In this document: positions 16,371 to 25,253 of the stretch, one piece after another
Numbering within the stretch: position 1 is the stretch's first letter
How the letters are laid out: each line of letters begins with the position of its first letter
Assembly: GCF_050487225.1 (NCBI RefSeq)
Contig: NZ_JBKQGY010000001.1
Coordinates: 992,001-1,056,000, forward strand
DNA from: Paenalcaligenes sp050487225
GTDB lineage: Bacteria > Pseudomonadota > Gammaproteobacteria > Burkholderiales > Burkholderiaceae_B
Direction: 5' to 3'
DNA length: 64,000 nt
Made by a program: the position numbers and the translations under genes
Notes under the pieces: model-generated
Seen by the model: only the letters and a program-made list of their open reading frames with translations
Told to the model about the DNA's origin: nothing
The model's database searches: none

Positions 16371-17480
16371 TCACAGCGCGTTTAGATCTACACGAACTAC
16401 CTGCTCCAGACCTTCTGGCTGCTTCACACTGACATACAGTCGTTGACCATCAGGCGCCACAGCGATGCTATTGGGGTACACAGGCAGCGCGATATTGTGT
16501 TTGATGGCGTAGCTTGTCGCATCAATCACACTTAACGTGCCGCTTTCTCGGCTTGCCACATACACTTCATCACGAATGGGGTTATAGCGAATCCCTACCG
16601 GTGTTTCCCCTGTAGGAATGGTGTGCAAGATAGCCCCCGTTTTCATATCAAACACCAACGTGCCTTCGCCATTATTCAACTGGTTAGCAAACAGTCGCTC
16701 ACCCTTGCTATCCAAGGCGGTGTTGACCAGAAAGCGACGTTTGCCATCGGTAGGCAGCAGTTTTTCAGGAATACGGTTTTCGCCCACTTGCTCCCAACTC
16801 TGTGTGTCAAACACGGCATACGCGGCGGTACCACTGACCAGCAACTTATGATTCGCCGCATCCAAGGTCAAACCTGCCGTCGGCGCATCCATACCGTGAA
16901 GAATGCGGCTGGTTGAAAAGTTCTTGCCGTCTATCACCCAGATAAAACCACCATCGGTCACACCACTCACGATGATTTCATTGGCGGCTTCGTCCACCAC
17001 GATCTGACGTGTATGTACGGCCTTGCCTTTAGCATTGTTCACGCCATGACGCAGGGTTCCCTTCACCTCACCCGTAGTGGCATTGATAGCTGTCACCGCA
17101 CCATCCAACGTATGACCGGCGTAAAGCGTATTGCTGCGTGTGTCCAGTGCCAGCGCAAAGGGTTTTAGTGGCAAGTCGATTTGTCTCTGTACAGCCAGTG
17201 TGTTGGGGTCAAGCTGATAAATTGAACCCCCACCGTTACTGACAAACTCAGCGCTGCTCGCCACAAAAACAGCATTAGACACGGGGCTATACACCAACTC
17301 GTAAATCCCCTTTGCAATATCTTGTCGCAAGATAGGCCCTGACACCGGCGCAGACACAACCGAAGGCGACGCATTCTGGCTGTCTGACGGTTGCGATGTG
17401 CAGCCTAGAACAAACAACGGGAAAAGCGCCACAGGGAGGTAACGCATACCACGCGTTAACAGCGTAAATTTCTTAGACAT
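16371..17480 (-). CDS. YncE-like beta-propeller lipoprotein
   Basis: A 369-residue protein with a lipoprotein signal (lipobox VLGC, lipidated cysteine at 27). About seven repeated blade-like units follow, of the type LDTRSNTLYAGHTLDGAVTA, YNPIRDEVYVASRESGTLSV and IAVAPDGQRLYVSVKQPEG. This is the YncE / YVTN-repeat propeller family. It lacks heme-d1 or other cofactor motifs that I can see. YncE-type proteins are envelope located, are often found beside TonB-dependent receptors and are iron-responsive; the exact role is unknown. It lies between a siderophore receptor and a MacAB exporter, so it may bind or hand over the substrate. Confidence 0.75.
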   Translation of the reverse strand: MSKKFTLLTRGMRYLPVALFPLFVLGCTSQPSDSQNASPSVVSAPVSGPILRQDIAKGIYELVYSPVSNAVFVASSAEFVSNGGGSIYQLDPNTLAVQRQIDLPLKPFALALDTRSNTLYAGHTLDGAVTAINATTGEVKGTLRHGVNNAKGKAVHTRQIVVDEAANEIIVSGVTDGGFIWVIDGKNFSTSRILHGMDAPTAGLTLDAANHKLLVSGTAAYAVFDTQSWEQVGENRIPEKLLPTDGKRRFLVNTALDSKGERLFANQLNNGEGTLVFDMKTGAILHTIPTGETPVGIRYNPIRDEVYVASRESGTLSVIDATSYAIKHNIALPVYPNSIAVAPDGQRLYVSVKQPEGLEQVVRVDLNAL

Positions 17481-17538
17481 ATAAACCTTTTATTAAACGT
17501 AGCTCTGATCTGAACAATCATGAAAAAAGAAGACACCT

Positions 17539-17573
17539 GTAGTGTGGCAGCAGAGTTACTGCTGCCACACTAC
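17539..17573. repeat. 15-bp perfect hairpin between receptor and propeller genes
   Basis: GTAGTGTGGCAGCAG (17539-17553) pairs with CTGCTGCCACACTAC (17559-17573) around AGTTA. On the minus strand a T-rich run follows only after about ten bases. It could be a partial terminator lowering downstream expression or an mRNA 3' stabiliser for the receptor message. Confidence 0.65.
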
Positions 17574-17611
17574 GCAGCCCTCACGGGCCATTTGGAGCAA
17601 CATCGTGGTGC

Positions 17612-20023
17612 TTAATACTTCCAACGCAGATTCAACATGGCATTACGAGGCGCGCCATAGAAGTTGCTGAAACCTGCTGACCCCACTTGACGTAAATAGG
17701 TACGGTTGAACACGTTATTGACCAGCAGATCCACATTCCAGTGTGAATTGATCTGATACCCTACTTTGGCGGCTACAGTGGCGTAACCCCCTTGGGTATA
17801 GATGCCGTTATAGGTATCACTTTGCAGATTCAGGCCTGCACCCACGGTCCATCCTTGCAGCGCACCGTCCAGCACTTTGTTGTTGAAACGATATTGGGTC
17901 CACAGCTTGACCATATGCACAGGCACCCCAGTGTTCAGTGGCGTACCAACCCTAGCAGGATTAGAGTCTTTGAGAATTTTCGACCTATTCCATGTATAGC
18001 TAGCACTAATATCCCAACCCGGAGTGGGGCTGCCCATGACTTCTAGCTCCACACCCTGGCTTCTCACCTTACCTGTACTGAGATAGCAAGTACCTGTGCT
18101 CGTACCACCGCACCCTATATGGTCATCGTCAACCATCGCGCGGTTCTTATCCTCCAGATAGAAAAACGCTATGGTGGCGTTCAGCTTGCCATCCATAAAC
18201 TCGCCTTTCAGACCTGTCTCAGCCTGCCAGCCCACGCGAGGGTCCAGTATGTTGCCCGAATAGTCAAAATTCGTTTGGGGTACAAAGCTATCCGCATAAC
18301 TGGCGTACCACGTCATATCGGGATGGAAGTCCCACACCAAACCACCATAAGGGGTGAACTCATTACTGGCTTTGGCATTACTGGCTTTCCAGCTAGTCTG
18401 GGTAGGCCACGTGGTTCTACTTTTGCTGGAGTAGTCCGTCCAGCGACTACCCAGTATCAGTCTTAAATCATCCGTAAGACTAAAACGAGTTGCCACATAC
18501 AAACCCGACTGCTTGGTGATGGTTTGGCTACGGCTAGTAGGCGTACCAAACTCGTAATCACTGTGCTCATCAAGCACATAATGCGGAGCAGGCGTGGTAT
18601 AGGCTTGGCCTGATCTATAGTCACGCTGAGAAATGTTGTACCCAAGGGTCAACTCGTGCCGCTGTCCAAACAAGTTAAACGGACCCGTTGCGCTCAGATC
18701 CCCACCTTGAAAAATACGGGATTCGTCTAGATAACCTAAGCGCCCTCCCGTTGATAAGCCTGTGAGCTTATCAATTTGTGCATTGTAAAAAGAGTACTGC
18801 TCGACATTCACTCTGCCGTAGTTATAGATTAATTTGGCTTCCCAACCATTATCAAAACGGTGGGTCAAATCGGCTGATAACTCTGGACTCTCTCTGGTCG
18901 ACGGCTTGTCTGACCCTACGAAAGAATTGCGACCGGGTAGTTCGCCATTCGTGTAGCGAGGTAACCCCCAATTCACGATGTTTTTTTGATAACCATACGT
19001 CCCTGTAATACCCAGCGTCGTATTAGGCGTCAGGTCATACTCAACTGCCCCATAGAGCAAGGTATAACGGTCGTACCACGTGTTATAGAAAGTGTGTCGG
19101 TCATCATGAGACAGCACGCCACGTGCTCGTAAGCGCCCATCTTCCGTCAACGGACCGCTCACATCCAGCTCAACACCCTTATTTCGCCACGAACCAGCGC
19201 GGACTGCACCTGAAAAAGCAAACTCTTTCAGCGGTCGTTTACGTACGTAATTGACGGTACCACCAGGTTCTCCACTACCTGACAATAAAGCTGAAGGCCC
19301 ACGCAACACTTCTAGGCGATCATACTGTGCGATTGTGCTATTGCCCGGCGCGCCAGTGTAACTAGTCTGTATAGGCACACCATCCGCTTGAACGTTAGCC
19401 GCAAAGCCACGAATGCTGGCCGCTTCTTGGCCTTCATAGCCCGACAGCGTCACCCCTGTGACTTGCCTAAGAGCATCAGCCGAGGTGGTCCACCCTCTGT
19501 CTTCAATCTGCTGGCGAGTCATCACGGACACCGACTGAGGGATCTCGCGCAGAGAAGTCACGCCTCTAAACATCGTGACGGCATCCGTCGCATACGAGCC
19601 GCTACCGTCAGTCTCCGCCCCTCGATTTCCAATCACAGACACTGGTGCTAATTGAGCGGCTTCTGCTAACGGCGACAAGATGACATTTTTGCCTTCTCGT
19701 TTATATTGCACTGGCACCCCTTGCAGCAAACGCTGTAGCGCCTGCTCTGGCGTCATCACCCCCTGTACGGGTGGAGCCTGTATACCTGCCACCACTTGCT
19801 GCATATAGAAAAACTGCAGATCAGTTTGTCGCCCTAGCTGAATCAGCGAATCCTCCAGCGGCTGCGCGGGAAGATTAATTTGTACGACCTCCCCTTGTGC
19901 ATGCACACTCATGGGCATACTCAAAGAAAAAGTGCCCATTACGGCCATGGCTGTCAGGTTAAGACACAATGCAGAACGGGAAGCCAGCCGTCTGCTAGCA
20001 GAGTGAAATGGACGGTTGTCCAT
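17612..20023 (-). CDS. TonB-dependent ferric-siderophore receptor with signalling domain
   Basis: An 803-residue outer-membrane receptor. A long signal peptide (ending near VHAQG) is followed by a secretin/TonB N-terminal (STN) signalling domain (about 45-95: INLPAQPLEDSLIQLGRQ). The plug follows (REIPQSVSVMTRQQIEDRGW and the RGFAANVQADGVP region), then a 22-strand barrel ending in the usual aromatic residue (LNLRWKY). The STN domain marks it as a transducer of the FecA/FpvA type, which passes the signal to the FecR-like protein encoded upstream. ATG 20023 is chosen because AAGGA precedes it by ten bases; ATG 20041 has no ribosome site. The ligand is probably a hydroxamate or mixed siderophore, by similarity only. 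Confidence 0.9.
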   Translation of the reverse strand: MDNRPFHSASRRLASRSALCLNLTAMAVMGTFSLSMPMSVHAQGEVVQINLPAQPLEDSLIQLGRQTDLQFFYMQQVVAGIQAPPVQGVMTPEQALQRLLQGVPVQYKREGKNVILSPLAEAAQLAPVSVIGNRGAETDGSGSYATDAVTMFRGVTSLREIPQSVSVMTRQQIEDRGWTTSADALRQVTGVTLSGYEGQEAASIRGFAANVQADGVPIQTSYTGAPGNSTIAQYDRLEVLRGPSALLSGSGEPGGTVNYVRKRPLKEFAFSGAVRAGSWRNKGVELDVSGPLTEDGRLRARGVLSHDDRHTFYNTWYDRYTLLYGAVEYDLTPNTTLGITGTYGYQKNIVNWGLPRYTNGELPGRNSFVGSDKPSTRESPELSADLTHRFDNGWEAKLIYNYGRVNVEQYSFYNAQIDKLTGLSTGGRLGYLDESRIFQGGDLSATGPFNLFGQRHELTLGYNISQRDYRSGQAYTTPAPHYVLDEHSDYEFGTPTSRSQTITKQSGLYVATRFSLTDDLRLILGSRWTDYSSKSRTTWPTQTSWKASNAKASNEFTPYGGLVWDFHPDMTWYASYADSFVPQTNFDYSGNILDPRVGWQAETGLKGEFMDGKLNATIAFFYLEDKNRAMVDDDHIGCGGTSTGTCYLSTGKVRSQGVELEVMGSPTPGWDISASYTWNRSKILKDSNPARVGTPLNTGVPVHMVKLWTQYRFNNKVLDGALQGWTVGAGLNLQSDTYNGIYTQGGYATVAAKVGYQINSHWNVDLLVNNVFNRTYLRQVGSAGFSNFYGAPRNAMLNLRWKY

Positions 20024-20180
20024 GGTCGGTTCATCCTTCAAGAAAAAAGACTGCTAAAAAGCGTCTAACCCTTTGGCCAAAGGTAGATTGCATGAATACA
20101 TAAAGTGCTCGCCAACGAAGCGGCATTTTCATGAGTAAAGCGCTTTGGCCACCTCAGCTCCTGAATGGATTTCTAAATAT

Positions 20181-20199
20181 AAATTGTAACTATTTGCAA
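20181..20199 (-). promoter_or_regulatory. candidate Fur box upstream of the receptor gene
   Basis: Read on the minus strand, TTGCAAATAGTTACAATTT is a partial dyad resembling Fur sites, 158 bases before the receptor start. It is weaker than the site before the sigma gene. Confidence 0.4.
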
Positions 20200-20312
20200 T
20201 AACAAAAAGACGAGCCCAACCCTAAAGGCACGAGTCTGCCTCGCCTAACGACAACAAGAAGGAGTAGAAAAAGGAAGTACCCTATAGCTTGAAGCAGTAA
20301 GGATAGAAGCAG

Positions 20313-21311
20313 CTAGCGCGCTAGGATATCCACCGCACTACCGTCAGGCCGTCGCTGCACGGTAACGGGTGCAAATTGTGGCAGCGCTGCCAGAAAAGAC
20401 TCTGGATCGTCGATGTTAAACACGCCCGACACACGCAACTCACCAATCCGGGCATCACGCACCAGCATACGTTGGTCACTGTAACGATTCAGCTCCTGAA
20501 TGGCCTTGGCCAATGGTGTCCCTCTAAAGACCACCTTGCCCTCACGCCAGGCCACAGCGCTTTCAACATCGGCACCTTTGCCCGACGTCAACTCACCAGA
20601 TGGCGAGACACGTGCAATATCGTTTGATCGCAGCATCGCTGTTTGCCGACTCCACCACGGGCCAGCACTGACTTCTACCGAGCCCTGCAACACGTCCACT
20701 GCAAACGCCTGTTCACTACGGCGCACATTAAATTGCGTACCCGTTACGCGTACATTGCCGTTTTCTAACTCAACGATAAATGGCGTACCTTGCTTACCAT
20801 CCACATGGAAAAACACTTCGCCCTGCCCTAGGCGAACCGTACGCTGATTAGCGTAAAGCTGTACCGAAACTGTAGTATCCGTATTCAGTAACAGCGTGGA
20901 ACCATCTGGCAAAGTAACCTCAGTACGCTCACCATGTGCTGTCGCAAATTGCGCTTGATAGTCAGGGGTAGCACGCCATTGCAGAGGATCAACAATGGCA
21001 AACGTGACTGCTGCGGCACAAACCATTCCTAACCCATAACCCCAAAATGCACGTCGTGATGGCTTATGAACCACATCCTGCTTAAGTAGTGCACCTAGCT
21101 TTTTCACTTCACTTTTTGGCAGAGCAGCCGCCATGCTCCAGATATGCTGGACCTGCTGGTAGCGCTCTTCGTTTTTGGGATCAGCCTGATACCACTGCTC
21201 AAACGCTGCACGGTCTGCTTCGGTCACATCGTCTGAGCTCATACGCTCGTACCAGTAGGCCGCCAGATCGCACGGATCAGTCACCGTCGCAGGATCTATA
21301 CGGTCAGTCAT
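20313..21311 (-). CDS. FecR-family anti-sigma / sigma-activating protein
   Basis: A 332-residue protein. A cytoplasmic N-terminal sigma-binding domain (AAYWYERMSSDDVTEADRAA) precedes one membrane helix (GYGLGMVCAAAVTFAIV, about residues 81-97). The periplasmic FecR domain follows (LPDGSTLLLNTDTTVSVQLY, GEVFFHVDGKQGTPFIVELE), with a C-terminal STN-like module that docks the receptor. It relays receptor occupancy to the FecI-like factor. The start at ATG 21311 has a strong GGAGGA site; upstream ATGs do not. It lies 86 bases after the sigma gene and 289 bases before the receptor gene, completing a cell-surface signalling set. Confidence 0.9.
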   Translation of the reverse strand: MTDRIDPATVTDPCDLAAYWYERMSSDDVTEADRAAFEQWYQADPKNEERYQQVQHIWSMAAALPKSEVKKLGALLKQDVVHKPSRRAFWGYGLGMVCAAAVTFAIVDPLQWRATPDYQAQFATAHGERTEVTLPDGSTLLLNTDTTVSVQLYANQRTVRLGQGEVFFHVDGKQGTPFIVELENGNVRVTGTQFNVRRSEQAFAVDVLQGSVEVSAGPWWSRQTAMLRSNDIARVSPSGELTSGKGADVESAVAWREGKVVFRGTPLAKAIQELNRYSDQRMLVRDARIGELRVSGVFNIDDPESFLAALPQFAPVTVQRRPDGSAVDILAR

Positions 21312-21397
21312 GATCGCCCGTCCTCCAGAACCAAGGCACGAAAAAAACATGCCCTCTCATAAGACAAGACGCTTGGCGACACTGCACTCCTGAACAA

Positions 21398-21904
21398 CTA
21401 GTGAGCATTTTTCTGTAACTGAACTTGTAAATGGCGCAACGTTCGCATCATATAACGTTCGACCATATTGCGAGAAACGCCCATCTTATCGGCTATTTCA
21501 GCGTTTGATAAGCCCTCTACTTGGCGCAGTTGAAAGGCAATCTGACATGCTTGTGGGAGGTCGTTCAACGCGGCCAACATAATACGGGCGGTTTCATCGG
21601 CCTCATACAACTCATGGGAACTTGGTTCCATCGGATGGCTTTCCTCAGGTAAGGCATCCAGCGACTGTGTTTGTCGCACCTGTTCGGCACGATAAATGCT
21701 AATGGCACGATTTGAAGCGGCACGCTGAAAATAATACGGCTCATAATCCCGCAACACCGCCGTGTCCTGCTCCAACATTTTCAATGCCACATCTTGCAGC
21801 GCATCTTCGGCATCCTGCCGGTTATTCCATTTGCGAGCCCATGAGCCCACCAGCTCGCTGTAGTGAGCGAGCCAATTTTTCTTGGGCATAGATGAGCGAG
21901 ACAT
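21398..21904 (-). CDS. ECF RNA polymerase sigma factor, FecI-like
   Basis: A 168-residue ECF sigma factor. Region 2 lies at about residues 20-85 (RQDAEDALQDVALKMLEQ and YYFQRAASNRAISIYR). Region 4 lies at about 110-165 (LPQACQIAFQLRQVEGLSNA then EIADKMGVSRNMVERYMMR), giving the C-terminal helix-turn-helix. It would direct transcription of the receptor gene once FecR releases it. The start is uncertain: ATG 21904 has no clear ribosome site, and an in-frame TTG at 21934 or ATG at 21889 are alternatives. A good Fur box lies 39 bases upstream, so iron represses the whole cascade. Confidence 0.87.
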   Translation of the reverse strand: MSRSSMPKKNWLAHYSELVGSWARKWNNRQDAEDALQDVALKMLEQDTAVLRDYEPYYFQRAASNRAISIYRAEQVRQTQSLDALPEESHPMEPSSHELYEADETARIMLAALNDLPQACQIAFQLRQVEGLSNAEIADKMGVSRNMVERYMMRTLRHLQVQLQKNAH

Positions 21905-21942
21905 GGCAAATACAAAAAGACCAAATTGCGGCAACTCGTAAT

Positions 21943-21961
21943 AATAACAATAATTCTCATT
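21943..21961 (-). promoter_or_regulatory. Fur box upstream of the FecI-like sigma gene
   Basis: On the minus strand the site reads AATGAGAATTATTGTTATT, which matches the Fur consensus (GATAATGATAATCATTATC family) in most positions. It lies immediately before the sigma gene, as expected for iron repression. Confidence 0.75.
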
Positions 21962-22295
21962 TGTATATAGAGAAATGAAACATTGCCCTCTGATCGTCGT
22001 AGATTGGTATCTTGAGCTTGTTGATCACCCACCAACATGGAGAATACCGGTAGCTAGCCCAACCTCAAATCAGTCTGGTATGTCTGTCTCTTTTTGTGAT
22101 CAAACACCATGTTGTAGAAACCCCTGCCGCAGACTAACTAGGCAGATAGCCGTTTGTGACTATACTAGGCACTATCTTAATAAAACCCTGTTGTAAGCCC
22201 CTCTGCTGCTCACAGTAGCTCAGCAAAAGAAACAGACTGGCGTGCGTGTTTTCGACGGTCTTTTATTACGCGTCATTATGTTGTGTTGATCTCTT
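21962..22295. other. intergenic region between the iron locus and the next gene
   Basis: About 330 bases between divergent genes. Apart from the Fur box at its left edge I see no gene, strong hairpin or repeat. The plus-strand gene at 22296 must have its promoter here. Confidence 0.5.
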
Positions 22296-23327
22296 ATGAT
22301 TCCTTTCACCCCATTTCCTGTCTTTCTCTTACTGCTTCTGACGCTAGGCCAGCTGGCGGTGGCTGTAGTGCTGATCTGGGCTGTTTTGCTCGTCATACAA
22401 CCAAAACGCCGCGCTAACTTTAAAAACAGACCATGGCCACGAATACTGTTTTTAGTACTCTTGATAGCACTGGCTGGCTACTACGGTTCGTTTCAATGGG
22501 ATCTCTATCAATACAAAAAAAGCTATCAAGAAGAAATCCGTAGTCGACAACATGTTTTAAAAGAGCCAGGCCGCTATGCTGGCATAGACATGCCCACAGG
22601 AACAGAATTAGAACTAGAGGTTTGGGGCGACCCGGATAGCGTCTCTTGGGCCCGTTTTCCAGAGCCTGTGCTGGTAGGCAATGCCCCTGTGTTGTCTTTC
22701 GAGCGCCCCCGCCCTGACCTACAGGACTCCAGTTGGAGACTGCATCTGGCACACGACACTGAGCTAGAAGGCTGGCAGTGCGATGGCAGCAAACTGCTGG
22801 AAATGGAACAAGACCATATGTCTGAGAGCGGCTTTAGGTTTGTAAGCTGCTTTTTAGCCGAAGGAAACCAGATCTCCGGTTGGAGCCCGTTGGCTGCTGC
22901 TTCTAATAGGAGTACAGCGCCGGATTTTGTGCTGGATCTACCTGTAGGTACGTTGGTGCAATCTAGACCCGAAGGGACCCTTTACGTCAACGGAGAGCGA
23001 GACCAAGATCGTTGGATGGTACGCGTTGAAGAGGATGGTTTGCAGGTTAATGCGTGGGGTTTGCCTTTGGAGCGTGCTTATTTTTCCGTCGATGATAATA
23101 AAGCGCTGCTTTATCTATCGCATGCTGACTTGGCTCAAGAAACGAAGTTGGGTGGGGTTAACTATGCAGCGGGGACTCGTGTGTCTACGCCCAACTATAG
23201 GTTTTACCCGCAATGGCCACTGCTAGTGAGCATGACGTTGCCTGCTAGCGATGATTCAGATCGAAGTAAAAAGCAGTTGCATGAACTGGAAAGTGGGGAG
23301 ATTTGGACAGAGGGACAGGAGGACTGA
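22296..23327 (+). CDS. unknown membrane-anchored protein
   Basis: I do not recognise this family. The 343-residue protein has two hydrophobic segments at the N-terminus (about 8-34 and 48-66) separated by a short basic loop (QPKRRANFKNRP). A large soluble domain of about 270 residues follows, rich in Trp, Asp and Pro, with turns such as DMPTGTELELEVWGDPDS and DFVLDLPVGTLVQSRPEG that suggest repeated beta strands. By the positive-inside rule the loop is cytoplasmic, so the bulk of the protein faces the periplasm after the second helix. It is isolated: divergent from the iron locus on one side and facing guaA across a terminator on the other. Confidence 0.6.
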   Translation: MIPFTPFPVFLLLLLTLGQLAVAVVLIWAVLLVIQPKRRANFKNRPWPRILFLVLLIALAGYYGSFQWDLYQYKKSYQEEIRSRQHVLKEPGRYAGIDMPTGTELELEVWGDPDSVSWARFPEPVLVGNAPVLSFERPRPDLQDSSWRLHLAHDTELEGWQCDGSKLLEMEQDHMSESGFRFVSCFLAEGNQISGWSPLAAASNRSTAPDFVLDLPVGTLVQSRPEGTLYVNGERDQDRWMVRVEEDGLQVNAWGLPLERAYFSVDDNKALLYLSHADLAQETKLGGVNYAAGTRVSTPNYRFYPQWPLLVSMTLPASDDSDRSKKQLHELESGEIWTEGQED

Positions 23328-23471
23328 TCACTCGCTGTAAGCCCGCAGCCTAAGTCAAAAATATGATACGCGTTATCAGGCAGTGATTAGATTGATCCAA
23401 TACTCGATATAGCCCTAGCCCTCTCAGGTAAACACCCACCTTTTGATGACATTCATAGCAATCTAGGAAAG

Positions 23472-23501
23472 AAAAAAGCCCGCTTGAATGCGGGCTTTTT
23501 T
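23472..23501. terminator. bidirectional terminator between the unknown gene and guaA
   Basis: AAAAAAGCCCGC (23472-23483), loop TTGAAT, GCGGGCTTTTTT (23490-23501). The A and T tracts make it work on both strands. It closes the purL-guaB-guaA unit. Confidence 0.92.
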
Positions 23502-23540
23502 GTTCCTACAACGAGCCGTCTAGCTATGCCAGACGTGGGA

Positions 23541-25127
23541 TCACTCCCACTCAATCGTCGCTGGCGGCTTACTGCTTACATCGTAAGTCACACGGTTGAT
23601 ACCGCGTACCTCGTTGATGATGCGGCCAGACACGCGCTTCAACAGTGAGTATGGCAATTCTGCCCAATCAGCTGTCATGAAGTCGGTGGTTTCTACGGCA
23701 CGCAGTGCAACTACGTATTCGTAGGTACGGGCATCGCCCATCACACCCACGCTTTTCACTGGCAAGAATACTGTGAAAGCTTGGGAAGTCAGGTCGTACC
23801 AGTTTTTACCGGTGGCTTCGTCTACGGTGTTACGCAGTTCTTCAATGAAGATCGCATCGGCTTGGCGCAGCAAATCAGCGTATTCACGTTTGATTTCGCC
23901 CAAGATACGCACGCCTAGGCCTGGGCCTGGGAATGGGTGGCGGTACACCATTTGTGGTGGCAAGCCCAATGCTACGCCCAGTTTGCGTACTTCGTCTTTG
24001 AACAGTTCACGCAGGGGCTCTAGCAGCTTCAGGTTCAGGGTTTCTGGCAGGCCGCCTACGTTGTGATGCGATTTAATGCCGGTTGCTTTGCCTGATTTGG
24101 CGGCAGCGGATTCGATCACGTCTGGGTAGATAGTGCCTTGTGCCAACCAACGGGCGTTGCTGAGTTTCGCTGCTTCTTCTTGGAAGATTTCTACGAACTC
24201 ACGGCCGATGATTTTACGTTTAGCTTCTGGGTCAGTAACACCAGCCAGTTTGCCCAAGAATCGATCTGAGGCATCAATATGGATGATTTTCAGACCCATA
24301 TTGTCAGCGAAGGTGCTCATTACCTGTGTGGCTTCGTTCAAGCGCAGCAGACCGTGGTCTACAAATACACAAGTCAGTTTTTCACCTATAGCACGGTGAA
24401 TCAATGCCGCCGCTACCGAGGAGTCCACACCGCCAGACAAGGCCAAAATAACTTCTTCGTCACCCACTTGTTCGCGGATGTTAGCAATAGCTTCTTCTAC
24501 GTAGTCAGGCATGTTCCAGTCACCTACGCAACCGCAGATGTCACGCACAAAACGTTGGAACAAGGCACCGCCTTGTACAGTATGGGTAACTTCTGGGTGG
24601 AACTGTACGGCGTAAAAATTACGTTCTTCGTCTGCCATACCAGCGATTGCGCAGGTAGGTGTGGAAGCCATCAATTTGAAGCCTGGAGGCAATGCAGTCA
24701 CTTTGTCGCCGTGGCTCATCCATACTTTCAGCATGCCATGCCCTTCTGGGGTGGCGAAGTCTTGGATGCCATCCAGTAATTTGGTGTGACCGTGGGCACG
24801 TACTTCGGCATAACCGAATTCACGTTTGTCTGCACCTTCGGTAGTCCCACCCAATTGGCGCGCCATGGCTTGCATACCGTAGCAAATACCCAGTACAGGT
24901 ATGTTCATCTCGAATACGGCGGCAGGCACTTGCAAGGCGTCGTCGGCGTACACGGAAGCGTGGCTGCCAGACAGAATAATCCCTTTCAGGCCTTCTTGCG
25001 AACGGATGAATTCGTCGCTCACGTCGCCAGGGTGGATTTCGCAGTAAGCGCCCACTTCGCGCACACGGCGTGCGATCAATTGGGTAACTTGTGAACCGTA
25101 ATCAAGAATAAGTATGCGTTGATGCAT
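23541..25127 (-). CDS. guaA: GMP synthase (glutamine-hydrolysing)
   Basis: A 528-residue enzyme that aminates XMP to GMP. The N-terminal class I glutamine amidotransferase has C82 in GICYGMQ, with H177 and E179 in QFHPE. The ATP-pyrophosphatase domain starts with the PP-loop SGGVDSS (231-237) and the C-terminal dimerisation domain ends in PPATIEWE. The oxyanion strand reads ILSGSHASVY rather than the commoner SGGP; I recall the same form in other betaproteobacterial enzymes. It follows guaB by 126 bases on the same strand and ends just before the strong terminator. No riboswitch-like fold is obvious before guaA or guaB. Confidence 0.97.
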   Translation of the reverse strand: MHQRILILDYGSQVTQLIARRVREVGAYCEIHPGDVSDEFIRSQEGLKGIILSGSHASVYADDALQVPAAVFEMNIPVLGICYGMQAMARQLGGTTEGADKREFGYAEVRAHGHTKLLDGIQDFATPEGHGMLKVWMSHGDKVTALPPGFKLMASTPTCAIAGMADEERNFYAVQFHPEVTHTVQGGALFQRFVRDICGCVGDWNMPDYVEEAIANIREQVGDEEVILALSGGVDSSVAAALIHRAIGEKLTCVFVDHGLLRLNEATQVMSTFADNMGLKIIHIDASDRFLGKLAGVTDPEAKRKIIGREFVEIFQEEAAKLSNARWLAQGTIYPDVIESAAAKSGKATGIKSHHNVGGLPETLNLKLLEPLRELFKDEVRKLGVALGLPPQMVYRHPFPGPGLGVRILGEIKREYADLLRQADAIFIEELRNTVDEATGKNWYDLTSQAFTVFLPVKSVGVMGDARTYEYVVALRAVETTDFMTADWAELPYSLLKRVSGRIINEVRGINRVTYDVSSKPPATIEWE

Positions 25128-25253
25128 GATGACTGATAGATAAATGGTGCTTGCTGTTAAGGGGTAACTCTACAGCCAGCGATAGAACGAATACGGCCAC
25201 GTTGCACTGTGCAACGCGGCCGTCTGAATTATAAACCGCAGCAGAATACTAAA

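Noticed and set aside
16371..17480. Propeller protein as a cytochrome d1 or heme enzyme
   Set aside because: No CXXCH or heme-d1 ligand motif is visible; the repeats match the YncE/YVTN type.
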